A DNA stretch of 64,000 bases from Streptomyces neyagawaensis (GTDB taxonomy: Bacteria > Actinomycetota > Actinomycetes > Streptomycetales > Streptomycetaceae): NCBI RefSeq assembly GCF_023516595.1, contig NZ_JAMGBG010000039.1, positions 1 to 64,000 of the forward strand, given 5' to 3'. A program made the translations under genes and the position numbers. The notes beneath the pieces were generated by a model. It was not told the origin of the DNA. It did no database searches and saw only the letters and a program-made list of their open reading frames with translations. Below are positions 41,438 to 48,302 of the stretch, piece after piece; positions within the stretch are counted from its first letter, which is position 1; the number at the start of each line of letters is the position of its first letter.

Positions 41438-41981
41438 CGGAGTCCCGCCCCTGAGGAGCGGGGACCGTCCCGCTGGGGCGCGGCGCGGGCGGTGTGCGGT
41501 TCCCGCGGACGGAGCGTCCCACCAGCCTCGGCAGCAGGCCCCACAGCAGCAGACAGCCCACGAGCGTGCCACCGCCGGCGGTGAGGCCCGCGGCCCGGCC
41601 GAGTGTCACGTCCACGACGAGCAGGACCGATCCCGCGAAGGCCGGCATGAGCACTCCCAGGCCGACGCCGGCCAGCCTGGACGAGACCCGGACGATGGTG
41701 GGCTTGGCGTTCTGCTGGAACAGCGAGCGGTGCAGGGCGGCCGGGGCGGTGAAGAGGGCCGCCGCGAGGACCGCCAGCAGCAGTGTGGTGACGTAGGTGC
41801 CGCGCTGGAACGAGTCCAGGTCCGGAAAACGCGGGGTGAAGGCCAGCGTCAGCAGGAACGCGAAGAGGATCTGCACCCCCGTCTGGGTGACCCGCAGCTC
41901 CTGCAGCAACTCGGAGAAGTTGCGGTCGGCCCGCTCGAGAGGCGTCTCGTTGCGAGCGGGGCTGATGCGTTCGTCGGCCAT
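41409..41981 (-). CDS. Four-helix membrane protein, DUF6328-like
   Basis: A 190-residue integral membrane protein. After a polar start (ETPLERADRNFSELLQELRV) come four hydrophobic segments: VQILFAFLLTLAF, YVTTLLLAVLAAALFTAPAA, GLGVLMPAFAGSVLLVVDVT and TLVGCLLLWGLLP. I assign DUF6328 from memory of the ELLQELRVTQTGVQILFAFL signature. Function unknown. ATG 41981 or 41999 are both possible starts. Confidence 0.75.
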   Translation of the reverse strand: MADERISPARNETPLERADRNFSELLQELRVTQTGVQILFAFLLTLAFTPRFPDLDSFQRGTYVTTLLLAVLAAALFTAPAALHRSLFQQNAKPTIVRVSSRLAGVGLGVLMPAFAGSVLLVVDVTLGRAAGLTAGGGTLVGCLLLWGLLPRLVGRSVRGNRTPPAPRPSGTVPAPQGRDSVRAPANRLP

Positions 41982-42193
41982 AGCTGTGCGAGTAACCATC
42001 CGGGCCCGTGTCACGCCTGCCGAGGAGGGGGCGAAAGAGGGTTCTGAGGCACTGGGGGACCTGGGTACCGACCTGGGAGCGGCCGGAGGCACAAAGGGCG
42101 GCCGGGGACGACGAGGCCGCGGCAGGGGTGACCGAGAGGGCGGCCCCGGGGCGACCGAGGGGGCGGCCGGTGCTCCGGCCGCCCCCCGGCGGG

Positions 42194-42667
42194 TCAGCGG
42201 ACCCGGCCGTACCAGACGCTCTTCGTCCAGATCTTCTGCAGTCGCACGACGTCACCCGTCTTCGGCGAGTGCCAGATCTTTCCCTTCCCCGCGTAGATCC
42301 CGACGTGGTACACGTTCGATCCCGAGTGGAAGAAGACGAGGTCTCCGAGCTTGCGGCTGCTCGCGGAGACGTGCTTCGTCTTGTTGTACTGCTGCTGGGC
42401 AGTACGGGGCAGCTTCTTGCCCGCCTTCTTGAACGAGTAGAGCGTCAGCCCTGAGCAGTCGAACCTGCCGGGGCCCGTCGCGCCGTACCGGTAGGGGGAG
42501 CCCTTCTTGGAAGCCGCGACCTGAAGTGCCTTCGACGCCACTGTGGCGGCCTCGGCGTCCGATGCGACGCCCGGGACCACGATGCTGCCGCCGACGGCGG
42601 CGATGGTGAGAGCCGAGGCCGTGCCGGCCCGGGTCAACAGCGACGGGACACGATTGAGCGCAGACAT
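42194..42667 (-). CDS. Secreted NlpC/P60 peptidoglycan endopeptidase
   Basis: A 157-residue exported cell-wall hydrolase. The N-terminus is a Sec signal-like stretch ending near SDAEAA (about residue 41). The NlpC/P60 domain follows directly with catalytic Cys 71 in RFDCSGL, His 121 in VYHVGIY and a third polar residue, His 133, in IWHSP. It probably cleaves between D-glutamate and diaminopimelate in stem peptides. There is no extra SH3 or LysM domain. A c-di-AMP riboswitch precedes it in the leader, as for Streptomyces rpfA and other cell-wall enzymes. Start ATG 42667 has AAGGGT upstream. Confidence 0.93.
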   Translation of the reverse strand: MSALNRVPSLLTRAGTASALTIAAVGGSIVVPGVASDAEAATVASKALQVAASKKGSPYRYGATGPGRFDCSGLTLYSFKKAGKKLPRTAQQQYNKTKHVSASSRKLGDLVFFHSGSNVYHVGIYAGKGKIWHSPKTGDVVRLQKIWTKSVWYGRVR

Positions 42668-42682
42668 GCGCAACCCTTCGTC

Positions 42683-42851
42683 AGCCGCCTGTGAAGGATG
42701 ACCTGTCGGATTCGGGCTGGCGAAGTTGCCCGGCCGCTGACGCGGCTTCACCCCAAGGGCTGCTCGGCCCGGTCATGGCGTGACCGTCCCGGCGACCCGT
42801 CGTGCTTGGGTCCTCCACTCCTGCCGATCCACTCCTGTCGACCGGTCATCC
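42683..42851 (-). ncRNA. Cyclic di-AMP riboswitch (ydaO/yuaA motif)
   Basis: The leader of the NlpC/P60 gene contains conserved ydaO elements read on the minus strand: GGAGTGGAGGACCCAAGC, then CTTGGGGTGAAGCC, then GCCCGAATCCGACAGGTC and ACAGGCGGCTG. The outer stem is GGATGACC (5' side, at 42844-42851) paired perfectly with GGTCATCC (42696-42703). In Streptomyces this riboswitch controls resuscitation factors and wall hydrolases, turning expression off when c-di-AMP is high. End points are approximate. Confidence 0.88.
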
Positions 42852-42884
42852 GGACGGCGGCAGGACTCGGCGTCCGCCCGGATC

Positions 42885-42906
42885 GCCCCGCCGCTGCGGC
42901 GGGGGC
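42885..42906 (-). other. Hairpin upstream of riboswitch
   Basis: Minus-strand GCCCCCGCCGC-AGCGGCGGGGC forms a strong GC stem just 5' of the aptamer. It may be part of the leader structure or end upstream transcripts. Confidence 0.4.
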
Positions 42907-43234
42907 TTGTCGTCAGGAAGGGATCTTGACGCACTGAAGTCCGAAAATCCCAACGGAATCAGGGATTTGTGGTGTTACTCACCACTCGCCCGTTCGGGTG
43001 GACAGACCTTTTTCAGCTGTTCTGTCCACAGAGTCGAGGACGTCCGTACCAGCATCGGAATGGCAGCTTCCGGCACTCTTGCAGGCATGATGCGCAACTC
43101 CGGCGGTTTCGGGGACGGATGGGCCGATGGGTTGTTCCGCGTAGGCCGTCCGGAGGGTCGAGACCCGGACCGGAGGGCCCGTCAGTAGTACGGCGCGCGA
43201 CGCCCGATCGGTTCAGGCGGGTGAGTCCTCGGGG
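42907..43234. other. AT-richer gene-free region with an inverted repeat
   Basis: No certain gene is present. The region is less GC-rich than its surroundings and holds a 9-bp inverted repeat GTGGACAGA / TCTGTCCAC (42998-43006 and 43021-43029) around TTTTTCAGCTG. A 42-codon frame at 43060-43188 (MAASGTLAGMMRNSGGFGDG...) is open but lacks a clear ribosome site. The promoter for the riboswitch leader must lie here. Confidence 0.4.
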
Positions 43235-43552
43235 TCAGGCGGGGGAGTCCTCGGGTTCCGGCGGAAGGGTGACCCGGGCCGCCCGTCGCTCCCCGTCCAG
43301 GACCCGCAGGGCACGGGCCAGGGTGGGGGCGTGCAGTTCGTTCTCACCACGCGCGTGCATGAGTTCGAGCGCGTCGCGCAGCGCCGTCGCCCGGCTGACG
43401 AGGGCCTGTGCGGCCCGCAGCCCGCGATACGTGTCGCCGGGGCGGGCCGGGTTGATCCGGCCCAGCAGGTCGACCACGTCCAGATAACGGTCGATCAACT
43501 CCGCCTCGGCGCGCGTCAGCGCGGGCAACGGCGGCAGCTCGGGTGGGAGCAT
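43235..43552 (-). CDS. Hypothetical protein downstream of clpP, 105 residues
   Basis: I do not recognise the family. It is a small, soluble, helix-rich protein with LPALTRAEAELIDRYLDVVD, GLRAAQALVSRATALRDALE and LARALRVLDGERRAARVTLP. Starts at ATG 43552, 7 bp after the clpP stop, so it is in the same operon and may be a partner or adaptor of that protein (inference). The C-terminus PPEPEDSPA is disordered. Confidence 0.75.
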   Translation of the reverse strand: MLPPELPPLPALTRAEAELIDRYLDVVDLLGRINPARPGDTYRGLRAAQALVSRATALRDALELMHARGENELHAPTLARALRVLDGERRAARVTLPPEPEDSPA

Positions 43553-43559
43553 CGGCGGC

Positions 43560-44201
43560 TCACCTCGCGCCGGGGAGCGCCCGCGAGCCCTTGCGGCTCG
43601 GCACGACCCGGTCGGCCAGGCCGTACTCCACGGCTCCGTGCGCGTCGAGGATCTTGTCCCGCTCGATGTCGCCGCTGATCCGCTCGTGGCTCTGCCCGGT
43701 GTGCCGTACGAGCAGCTCCTCCAGCCGTCGGCGGTTGCGCAGCAGCTCCTCGGCCTGGATCGCCAGATCGCTCGCCTGCCCGGTGACCGGCTCGGCCAGC
43801 GCCGGCTGATGGATCACCACCTGCGCGCCCTGCAACACGGATCGCTTGCCCGGGGTGCCCGCCGCCAGCAGTACCGCGGCGGAGGCTCCCGCCCGGCCGA
43901 GGCAGACGGTCTCCACGTCGCAGGTGACGAACCGGATCGTGTCGTAGATCGCCGTCATCGCGCTGAACGAGCCGCCGGGGGAGTTGATGTAGAGAGAGAT
44001 GTCCCGCTCAGGGGACTGGTACTCCAGGTGCATGAACTGCGCCATCACGTCGTTCGCCGACGTGTCGTCGATCTGCGTCCCGAGGAACACGATCCGCTCC
44101 TCCAGCAACTTGGCATACGGATCCATCGTTCGGTGACCCGTACTTGTGCGTTCGGTGAATTCGGGGAGCACATGGCGGGCCGACGGGCGGTTGGCGGGCA
44201 T
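43560..44201 (-). CDS. ClpP-family peptidase subunit with altered Ser loop
   Basis: A 213-residue ClpP homologue. Typical segments are YINSPGGSFSAMTAIYDTIR, LLAAGTPGKR, the catalytic His in VVIHQPAL (His 131) and Asp in GDIERDK (Asp 178). The nucleophile loop, canonically G-Q-A-A-S-M-G-A, reads G-R-A-G-A-S-A-A. Ungapped alignment puts Ala 106 at the catalytic position and Ser 107 one place later. It may be inactive or a regulatory subunit. ATG 44201 starts an N-terminal extension of about 25 residues. Not the housekeeping clpP1P2 pair, as it is single and lacks clpX. Confidence 0.85.
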   Translation of the reverse strand: MPANRPSARHVLPEFTERTSTGHRTMDPYAKLLEERIVFLGTQIDDTSANDVMAQFMHLEYQSPERDISLYINSPGGSFSAMTAIYDTIRFVTCDVETVCLGRAGASAAVLLAAGTPGKRSVLQGAQVVIHQPALAEPVTGQASDLAIQAEELLRNRRRLEELLVRHTGQSHERISGDIERDKILDAHGAVEYGLADRVVPSRKGSRALPGAR

Positions 44202-44281
44202 GGGAGTCTCCTCTGATCGACTTCTGTCAAAAATGTACAGGACGTACGTCGCTTCGGGGTAAGACTTGGCCGACAGCGAAA

Positions 44282-44310
44282 ATCCCCGCGGAGCGTGACT
44301 CCACGGGGAT
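44282..44310. terminator. Hairpin upstream of clpP, downstream of Tat protein gene region
   Basis: ATCCCCG-C-GGAG and CTCC-A-CGGGGAT form a 12-position stem with one internal mismatch and a 5-nt loop. It lies between the clpP start and the converging-in-line gene ending at 44371. Confidence 0.6.
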
Positions 44311-44370
44311 CGGTCTCGGGCCCGGGTAAGCGGTGGGGTGTCGGGTGGGGCGCGCGGGTGGGACGTCGGG

Positions 44371-44769
44371 TCAGTTGAGCGGGGCGGGGGCGGGGGTTCC
44401 GTAGAAGGTGATGGGGGGCCAGCCGCGGGTGGCGGCGAGTTCGTTGAGGGCGTTCGCCACCTCGAGCGCCGAGATCCGCTGGGCCGCCGGCGCCTCCGTC
44501 GTGCTCACGGTGAAGCTGACCGTGAGCTCCGTCATCTCGGTACCGGGCATGCGGACGTACCCGCTGAACTTGGTGCCCTCCGGGAAGTCGGCCGTCGCGT
44601 TCTCCTGGGCCTGGGCCTGGGCCTGCACCGGCGTCGGGTTTTCGTCCGCGCTCCCGTTCTCGGCCGCGCGGGCCGGTCCGCCGGCGAACAGCGCGGGACC
44701 CGCCGCCGCTGTCCCCGCCGCCGCTGTCCCCGTGTATCCGAGCAGTGTGCGCCTGGAAAGGCTGGACAT
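44371..44769 (-). CDS. Tat-exported hypothetical protein, 132 residues
   Basis: A small secreted protein of unknown function. A Tat signal is evident: SLSRRTLLGYTGTAAAGTAA, with cleavage near PARAA (about residue 36). The mature part has a Gln/Ala-rich linker (PVQAQAQAQENATADFP) and a C-terminal domain with GYVRMPGTEMTELTVSFTVS and ISALEVANALNELAATRGWP. GGGGAG lies 9 nt before ATG 44769. It stands alone. Confidence 0.8.
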   Translation of the reverse strand: MSSLSRRTLLGYTGTAAAGTAAAGPALFAGGPARAAENGSADENPTPVQAQAQAQENATADFPEGTKFSGYVRMPGTEMTELTVSFTVSTTEAPAAQRISALEVANALNELAATRGWPPITFYGTPAPAPLN

Positions 44770-44907
44770 GATCGATCTCCCCGATTGATTGTCATGAACG
44801 CCTCCCGGTGGAGGTCATTGTGATCGTACGAACGTACGGAGCGTCATGGGGCAGAATGGGATCTTCCGCTCCGGGGAGGCGGGGGGACCCGGTCTAAGCT
44901 GGACCCC

Positions 44908-45186
44908 ATGGCCTACGAGATTCCGGTGACGCAAGCCAGGGCTGAGCTCGCCGATCTGATCAACCGAGTGGTCTACGGCGGCGAGCGCGTCGTCGTGACG
45001 CGGCACGGCAAGCCCCTCGTCGCCCTGGTCTCCGCCGCCGATCTGGAGCAGCTCGAAGCGCTCCAGGATCCCGCGGAGGAACCCGTGATCAGCGCGGTCT
45101 CCGGCGTCCGAGAGGTGGCGTCGCCTCCCCGGGACCAGCAGCGGTTCGGCATCACGGCGGAGCACCGGGGGTCGGGCGCCTCCTAG
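44908..45186 (+). CDS. Phd/YefM-type antitoxin, no adjacent toxin
   Basis: A 92-residue antitoxin of the Phd/YefM superfamily. The N-terminal fold IPVTQARAELADLINRVVYG, GERVVVTRHGKPLVALVSAA and DLEQLEALQD is complete. The C-terminal toxin-binding tail is about 35 residues. No RelE/YoeB or Doc gene follows; the next feature is a terminator. TAAGCT at 44895-44900 is a plausible -10, which would make the mRNA nearly leaderless. It may be an orphan regulator or work with a distant toxin. Confidence 0.88.
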   Translation: MAYEIPVTQARAELADLINRVVYGGERVVVTRHGKPLVALVSAADLEQLEALQDPAEEPVISAVSGVREVASPPRDQQRFGITAEHRGSGAS

Positions 45187-45221
45187 GGGCGCGCGGGCGC
45201 GTCACTTGCCACATATACGAG

Positions 45222-45265
45222 CAGGCCGTGCGCCCCCGTCCGCTACAGCGGGGGCGCACGGCCTG
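45222..45265. terminator. Strong bidirectional hairpin
   Basis: Perfect 17-bp arms CAGGCCGTGCGCCCCCG (45222-45238) and its complement (45249-45265) enclose a 10-nt loop between the convergent antitoxin and permease genes. Confidence 0.88.
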
Positions 45266-45336
45266 TCTGTGGGGCCGCTTCTCGTGTGGCGTCGGCTCCG
45301 GATCCGACGCCGGTTCTGGCCCGGAGCCGCTCGCGG

Positions 45337-46431
45337 TCAGTACGCGGGCGTGGGGGCCGGAGTGCGGCCGGTGGTGGGTGCGGCGGGCTGTGACGTGTTG
45401 GGCTTCTTTGGCCGCTTGAGCAGGGGGCCCAGGAGGACCGCGCCCAGGCCGAGTACGGCCCACCAGGTCAGGACGAGTGCCGGGCTGAGGGCGGCGGCGC
45501 CGTCGAAGAACGAGACGGAGCGCAGCAAGGTCGCGCCCGCGCCCGGCGGCAGCCACTGACCGAGCGTCCCGGCGGGCTCGGGCAGCATCCGGGGTGCCGA
45601 GGCGGCGCCCGAGAACGGGTTGCCGAGGAACACGATCAGCAGCGCGCCCAGACCGAGGCCCGCCCGGCCCAGCAGCGCGGCCAGGCCGGCCACGGTGGCA
45701 CCCACGGCGAGCGTGGTGAGGCTCAGTACGCCGGCCTCCGCCCACCAGTCACCGGTGAGCACGCCCAGCCAGGTGTGCGCCAGGGCCGCGGCGGCGAGAC
45801 CGACCAGGACGGCCGCCCCGGCCAGTGCGCCGGCCGCACGCGCCCCGCGCAACCCGAGCAGCGTCACCACCGCGCCGGAGGCGGTACCGGCCAGCGCCAG
45901 CGGCAGCACACTCGAACCGAAGACCGACCCGCGCGGGTCCTTTGCCGGGGTCGCCACCACATCGGTGACCTCCACCCGGGCGCCCTCCTGAGCGGCCTGC
46001 TCGCCCACCGCCTGCTGGAGCAACTGCGCGACCATCGGGCTCGCCGCCGACGCCGTCAGCAGCTTCGGCCCCGCCTCGGTGACCACGACCGCGCCGTACA
46101 CGGTCCGGTCCTCGATCGCGTCCCGCGCGGCTGCCTCGTCGGCGTAACGGTGCACCTCGAAAGCGCCGTCCCGCTGCTCCAGGCGCTGCTCGACCTGCGC
46201 GGCGGCGGTCGCGGGCCCCGCCACGCCGAGCGGCAGATCGCGCGGGGCGATACGGGCGTTGGGCCAGGCGAAGGCCCAGAGCGCGAGTGCCGCGATGACG
46301 GGGATCAGCACGATGACCGCGACCATCCGGCGACTCGGCGGTATCACGTGCGCCCCGGAGCCGGTCGGAACGGCCGGTGTGGCCGGGGCGGCGGGCTCGG
46401 CCGCCGAGGGTGCGGTGGACGTGGCGGACAT
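45337..46431 (-). CDS. ABC-2-type/YhgE-like membrane protein
   Basis: A 364-residue integral membrane protein. One segment near the N-terminus (MVAVIVLIPVIAALALWAFA) is followed by an extracytoplasmic domain of about 120 residues (GVAGPATAAAQVEQRLEQRD, DRTVYGAVVV), then five segments and a Pro-rich cytoplasmic tail. This is the ABC-2/DUF3533 layout seen in exporters and phage-infection-type proteins. It diverges from a TetR gene with repeated operators, so it is its likely target. No ATPase is adjacent. Confidence 0.8.
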   Translation of the reverse strand: MSATSTAPSAAEPAAPATPAVPTGSGAHVIPPSRRMVAVIVLIPVIAALALWAFAWPNARIAPRDLPLGVAGPATAAAQVEQRLEQRDGAFEVHRYADEAAARDAIEDRTVYGAVVVTEAGPKLLTASAASPMVAQLLQQAVGEQAAQEGARVEVTDVVATPAKDPRGSVFGSSVLPLALAGTASGAVVTLLGLRGARAAGALAGAAVLVGLAAAALAHTWLGVLTGDWWAEAGVLSLTTLAVGATVAGLAALLGRAGLGLGALLIVFLGNPFSGAASAPRMLPEPAGTLGQWLPPGAGATLLRSVSFFDGAAALSPALVLTWWAVLGLGAVLLGPLLKRPKKPNTSQPAAPTTGRTPAPTPAY

Positions 46432-46515
46432 GGTTTCCCTCCATACCGATGGGGTGGGTGGGGAGCGGTGGTGTGCCGGGTCTCGGTCGGCCTCGGCGCG
46501 CTCCCGGCCACTAAA

Positions 46516-46590
46516 AAGAAGGAGCGTTCGTTTTTCTTGTCTTCACCATGCTCGCCGAGGCGCGCCTTGTCAAGAAGGAACGTTCGTTTT
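46516..46590. promoter_or_regulatory. Two 19-bp operator copies for the TetR regulator
   Basis: AAGAAGGAGCGTTCGTTTT (46516-46534) and AAGAAGGAACGTTCGTTTT (46572-46590) differ at one base. The second includes the palindrome GAACGTTC. Both lie in the gap between the divergent permease and TetR genes, the downstream copy 12 bp before the TetR start, so they are probable operators for both promoters. Confidence 0.7.
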
Positions 46591-46601
46591 ACTTTTGGGG
46601 C

Positions 46602-47231
46602 ATGCCTCGCGTATCGCAGGAGCGTCTAGACGCCCGCCGCCGCCAGATCCTCGACGCCGCGGCCCGCTGCTTCGCCCGCAACGGGTTCCATGCCACGTCG
46701 ATGCAGGACGTACTGAAGGAGGCGGACCTCTCCGCCGGGGCCGTCTACCGCTACTTCAGCGGCAAGGAAGAGCTGATCTCCGCGATCGTCGCGGAGGTGA
46801 TCAGTGAGATCCGGGGCGCGTTCCAGGAAGCCGCTGCCCAGCGGCCGCTGCCGTCCCCGGACATCCTCATCGGCATGGTCATCCGGCAGATCCTCGGCAA
46901 GGAGACGACGCTGGGGCCGAGTGGCGGGTCCCTCTACCCCCGGTTGATGGTGCAGGTGTGGGCCGAGACCATCCGCAACCCGGAGTTGCAGAACATGCTC
47001 AACGACGGTTTCGCGCAGGTGCGGCAGCCGTGGATCGAGATCGTCGAGGCGTACCAGGACGCGGGGATGATGCGGGCCGACATCCCGGCGCTCAGCGTGG
47101 CGCGGACGTTGATCGCGCTCGCCCAGGGTTTCGCGGCCCAGTACGCGCTCTTCGGGGACATGCCGGTCCAGGTGGTCGAGCTGGGGCTGAAGGCTCTGAT
47201 GGGCATGGAGCACCCGGCCGCCCGCAGCTGA
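46602..47231 (+). CDS. TetR/AcrR family regulator
   Basis: A 209-residue repressor. The helix-turn-helix is at residues about 9-55 (RRQILDAAARCFARNGFHAT and SMQDVLKEADLSAGAVYRYF). The C-terminal ligand domain (AEVISEIRGAFQEAAAQRPL, PRLMVQVWAETIRNPELQNM) is AcrR-like. Start ATG 46602 (MPRVSQERLDARR) is chosen because an upstream in-frame ATG would include one operator copy. It is divergent from the ABC-2-type permease and probably represses it. Confidence 0.92.
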   Translation: MPRVSQERLDARRRQILDAAARCFARNGFHATSMQDVLKEADLSAGAVYRYFSGKEELISAIVAEVISEIRGAFQEAAAQRPLPSPDILIGMVIRQILGKETTLGPSGGSLYPRLMVQVWAETIRNPELQNMLNDGFAQVRQPWIEIVEAYQDAGMMRADIPALSVARTLIALAQGFAAQYALFGDMPVQVVELGLKALMGMEHPAARS

Positions 47232-47243
47232 GCCGGCCGCGCG

Positions 47244-47346
47244 ACGCCGCGTCGACGCCACGCCGCGCCCACGCCACGCCGCGTCGACGCCACGCCGCGT
47301 CGATGCCACGCCGCGCCCACGCCACGCCGCGCCCGCGCCGCGCCGC
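47244..47346. repeat. 16-bp tandem repeat array
   Basis: Six consecutive 16-bp units begin at 47244, 47260, 47276, 47292, 47308 and 47324, each starting ACGCCGCG followed by TCGACGCC, CCCACGCC or close variants. A seventh partial copy ends near 47346. The period is not a multiple of three, so it is non-coding. It starts 13 bp after the TetR stop. The remaining gap to urease (47347-47676) has short GTCGCGTCGGCCC duplications near 47402 and then the urease promoter region. Confidence 0.85.
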
Positions 47347-47560
47347 GCCGCGTGACTCCGGACGGGCCCCGTCGGTGTCGTACTGCCCGTGGGCCCCAGC
47401 CCGTCGCGTCGGCCCGTCGCGTCGGCCCGAGCCGACCGGATTCGCGCCCCGGCCCCCGGCGCAGGCCCGAGTTGCCCGGCGTCGGCCCCGGGCCGGTGGG
47501 GCGGGCCGTGTCGGCGGTGGCTGGATCGGCGTGGGGCGATGTGCGGGCAACATCGGTCGG

Positions 47561-47576
47561 TTAACGTCACCGAAAC
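47561..47576 (+). promoter_or_regulatory. Candidate GlnR binding site upstream of urease
   Basis: TTAAC-GTCACC-GAAAC has the a-site/b-site spacing of GlnR boxes (consensus gTnAC-n6-GaAAC). It lies 101 bp before the ureA start. ureA is a reported GlnR target in S. coelicolor. A TTAGCCT at 47586-47592 could be the -10 region. Confidence 0.6.
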
Positions 47577-47676
47577 GACGCCCAATTAGCCTGCGGCCAC
47601 GCCACCTGCGATGTTGCGCGGTGGCGAGGCAACCGGACCCCGCACGGTCCGGAGCGAGGATGTGAGGTGGGACGCC

Positions 47677-47979
47677 GTGCAACTGACCCCGCACGAGCAG
47701 GAGAGGCTGCTGATCCATGTGGCGGCGGACGTGGCCGAGAAGCGCAGGGCCCGGGGCCTGAAGCTGAACCACCCCGAAGCCGTCGCCCTGATCACCGCGC
47801 ACATCCTGGAAGGCGCGCGGGACGGCCGTACGGTGGCCGAACTCATGGCGTCCGGGCGGAAGCTGCTCACCCGCGACGACGTGATGGAGGGCATTCCCGA
47901 GATGATCCACGACGTCCAGGTCGAGGCGACGTTCCCGGACGGCACCAAGCTCGTCACCGTCCACGACCCGATCGTCTGA
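47677..47979 (+). CDS. ureA: Urease subunit gamma
   Basis: A 100-residue structural subunit of the nickel urease that hydrolyses urea to ammonia and CO2. The family sequence is clear: LTPHEQERLLIHVAADVAEK, RRARGLKLNHPEAVALITAH, ILEGARDGRTVAELM and IHDVQVEATFPDGTKLVTVH. The start is GTG 47677 with GAGGTGGGA upstream and gives the exact family length. It is the first gene of ureABCFGD, probably under nitrogen control by GlnR. Confidence 0.97.
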   Translation: MQLTPHEQERLLIHVAADVAEKRRARGLKLNHPEAVALITAHILEGARDGRTVAELMASGRKLLTRDDVMEGIPEMIHDVQVEATFPDGTKLVTVHDPIV

Positions 47980-47990
47980 AGGGGGCTGCC

Positions 47991-48302
47991 GTGATTCCCG
48001 GAGAGATCCTCTTCGCCGAGGGCCCGATCGTGTACAACGAGGGCCGTGAGGTCACCCGCCTGACCGTCCTCAACGCCGCCGACCGGCCCGTCCAGGTCGG
48101 CTCCCACTACCACTTCGCCGAGGCCAACCCCGGCCTGGAGTTCGACCGTGCCGCCGCGCGCGGCAAGCGGCTGAACGTCGCCGCCGGCACCGCCGTGCGG
48201 TTCGAGCCCGGGATCCCCGTCGACGTCGAACTCGTCCCGCTCACCGGCGCCCGTGTCGTGCCGGGACTGCGCGGGGAGACCGGAGGTGCCCTCGATGCCT
48301 GA
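47991..48302 (+). CDS. ureB: Urease subunit beta
   Basis: A 103-residue subunit of urease, beginning MIPGEILFAEGPIVYNEGRE and containing NAADRPVQVGSHYHFAEANP and LEFDRAAARGKRLNVAAGTA, all strongly conserved. Starts at GTG 47991, 11 bp after ureA, with GGGGGCTG upstream. The last 8 bp overlap the ureC start, typical for this operon. Confidence 0.97.
   Translation: MIPGEILFAEGPIVYNEGREVTRLTVLNAADRPVQVGSHYHFAEANPGLEFDRAAARGKRLNVAAGTAVRFEPGIPVDVELVPLTGARVVPGLRGETGGALDA

Noticed and set aside
43060..43188. 42-codon small ORF (MAASGTLAGMMRNSGG...)
   Set aside because: It is open and in an AT-richer patch, but has no convincing ribosome site and no recognised family. I mention it in the interval entry only.
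47244..47346. Possible CRISPR array or coding repeat
   Set aside because: The units are contiguous with no spacers, and the 16-bp period is not a multiple of three.
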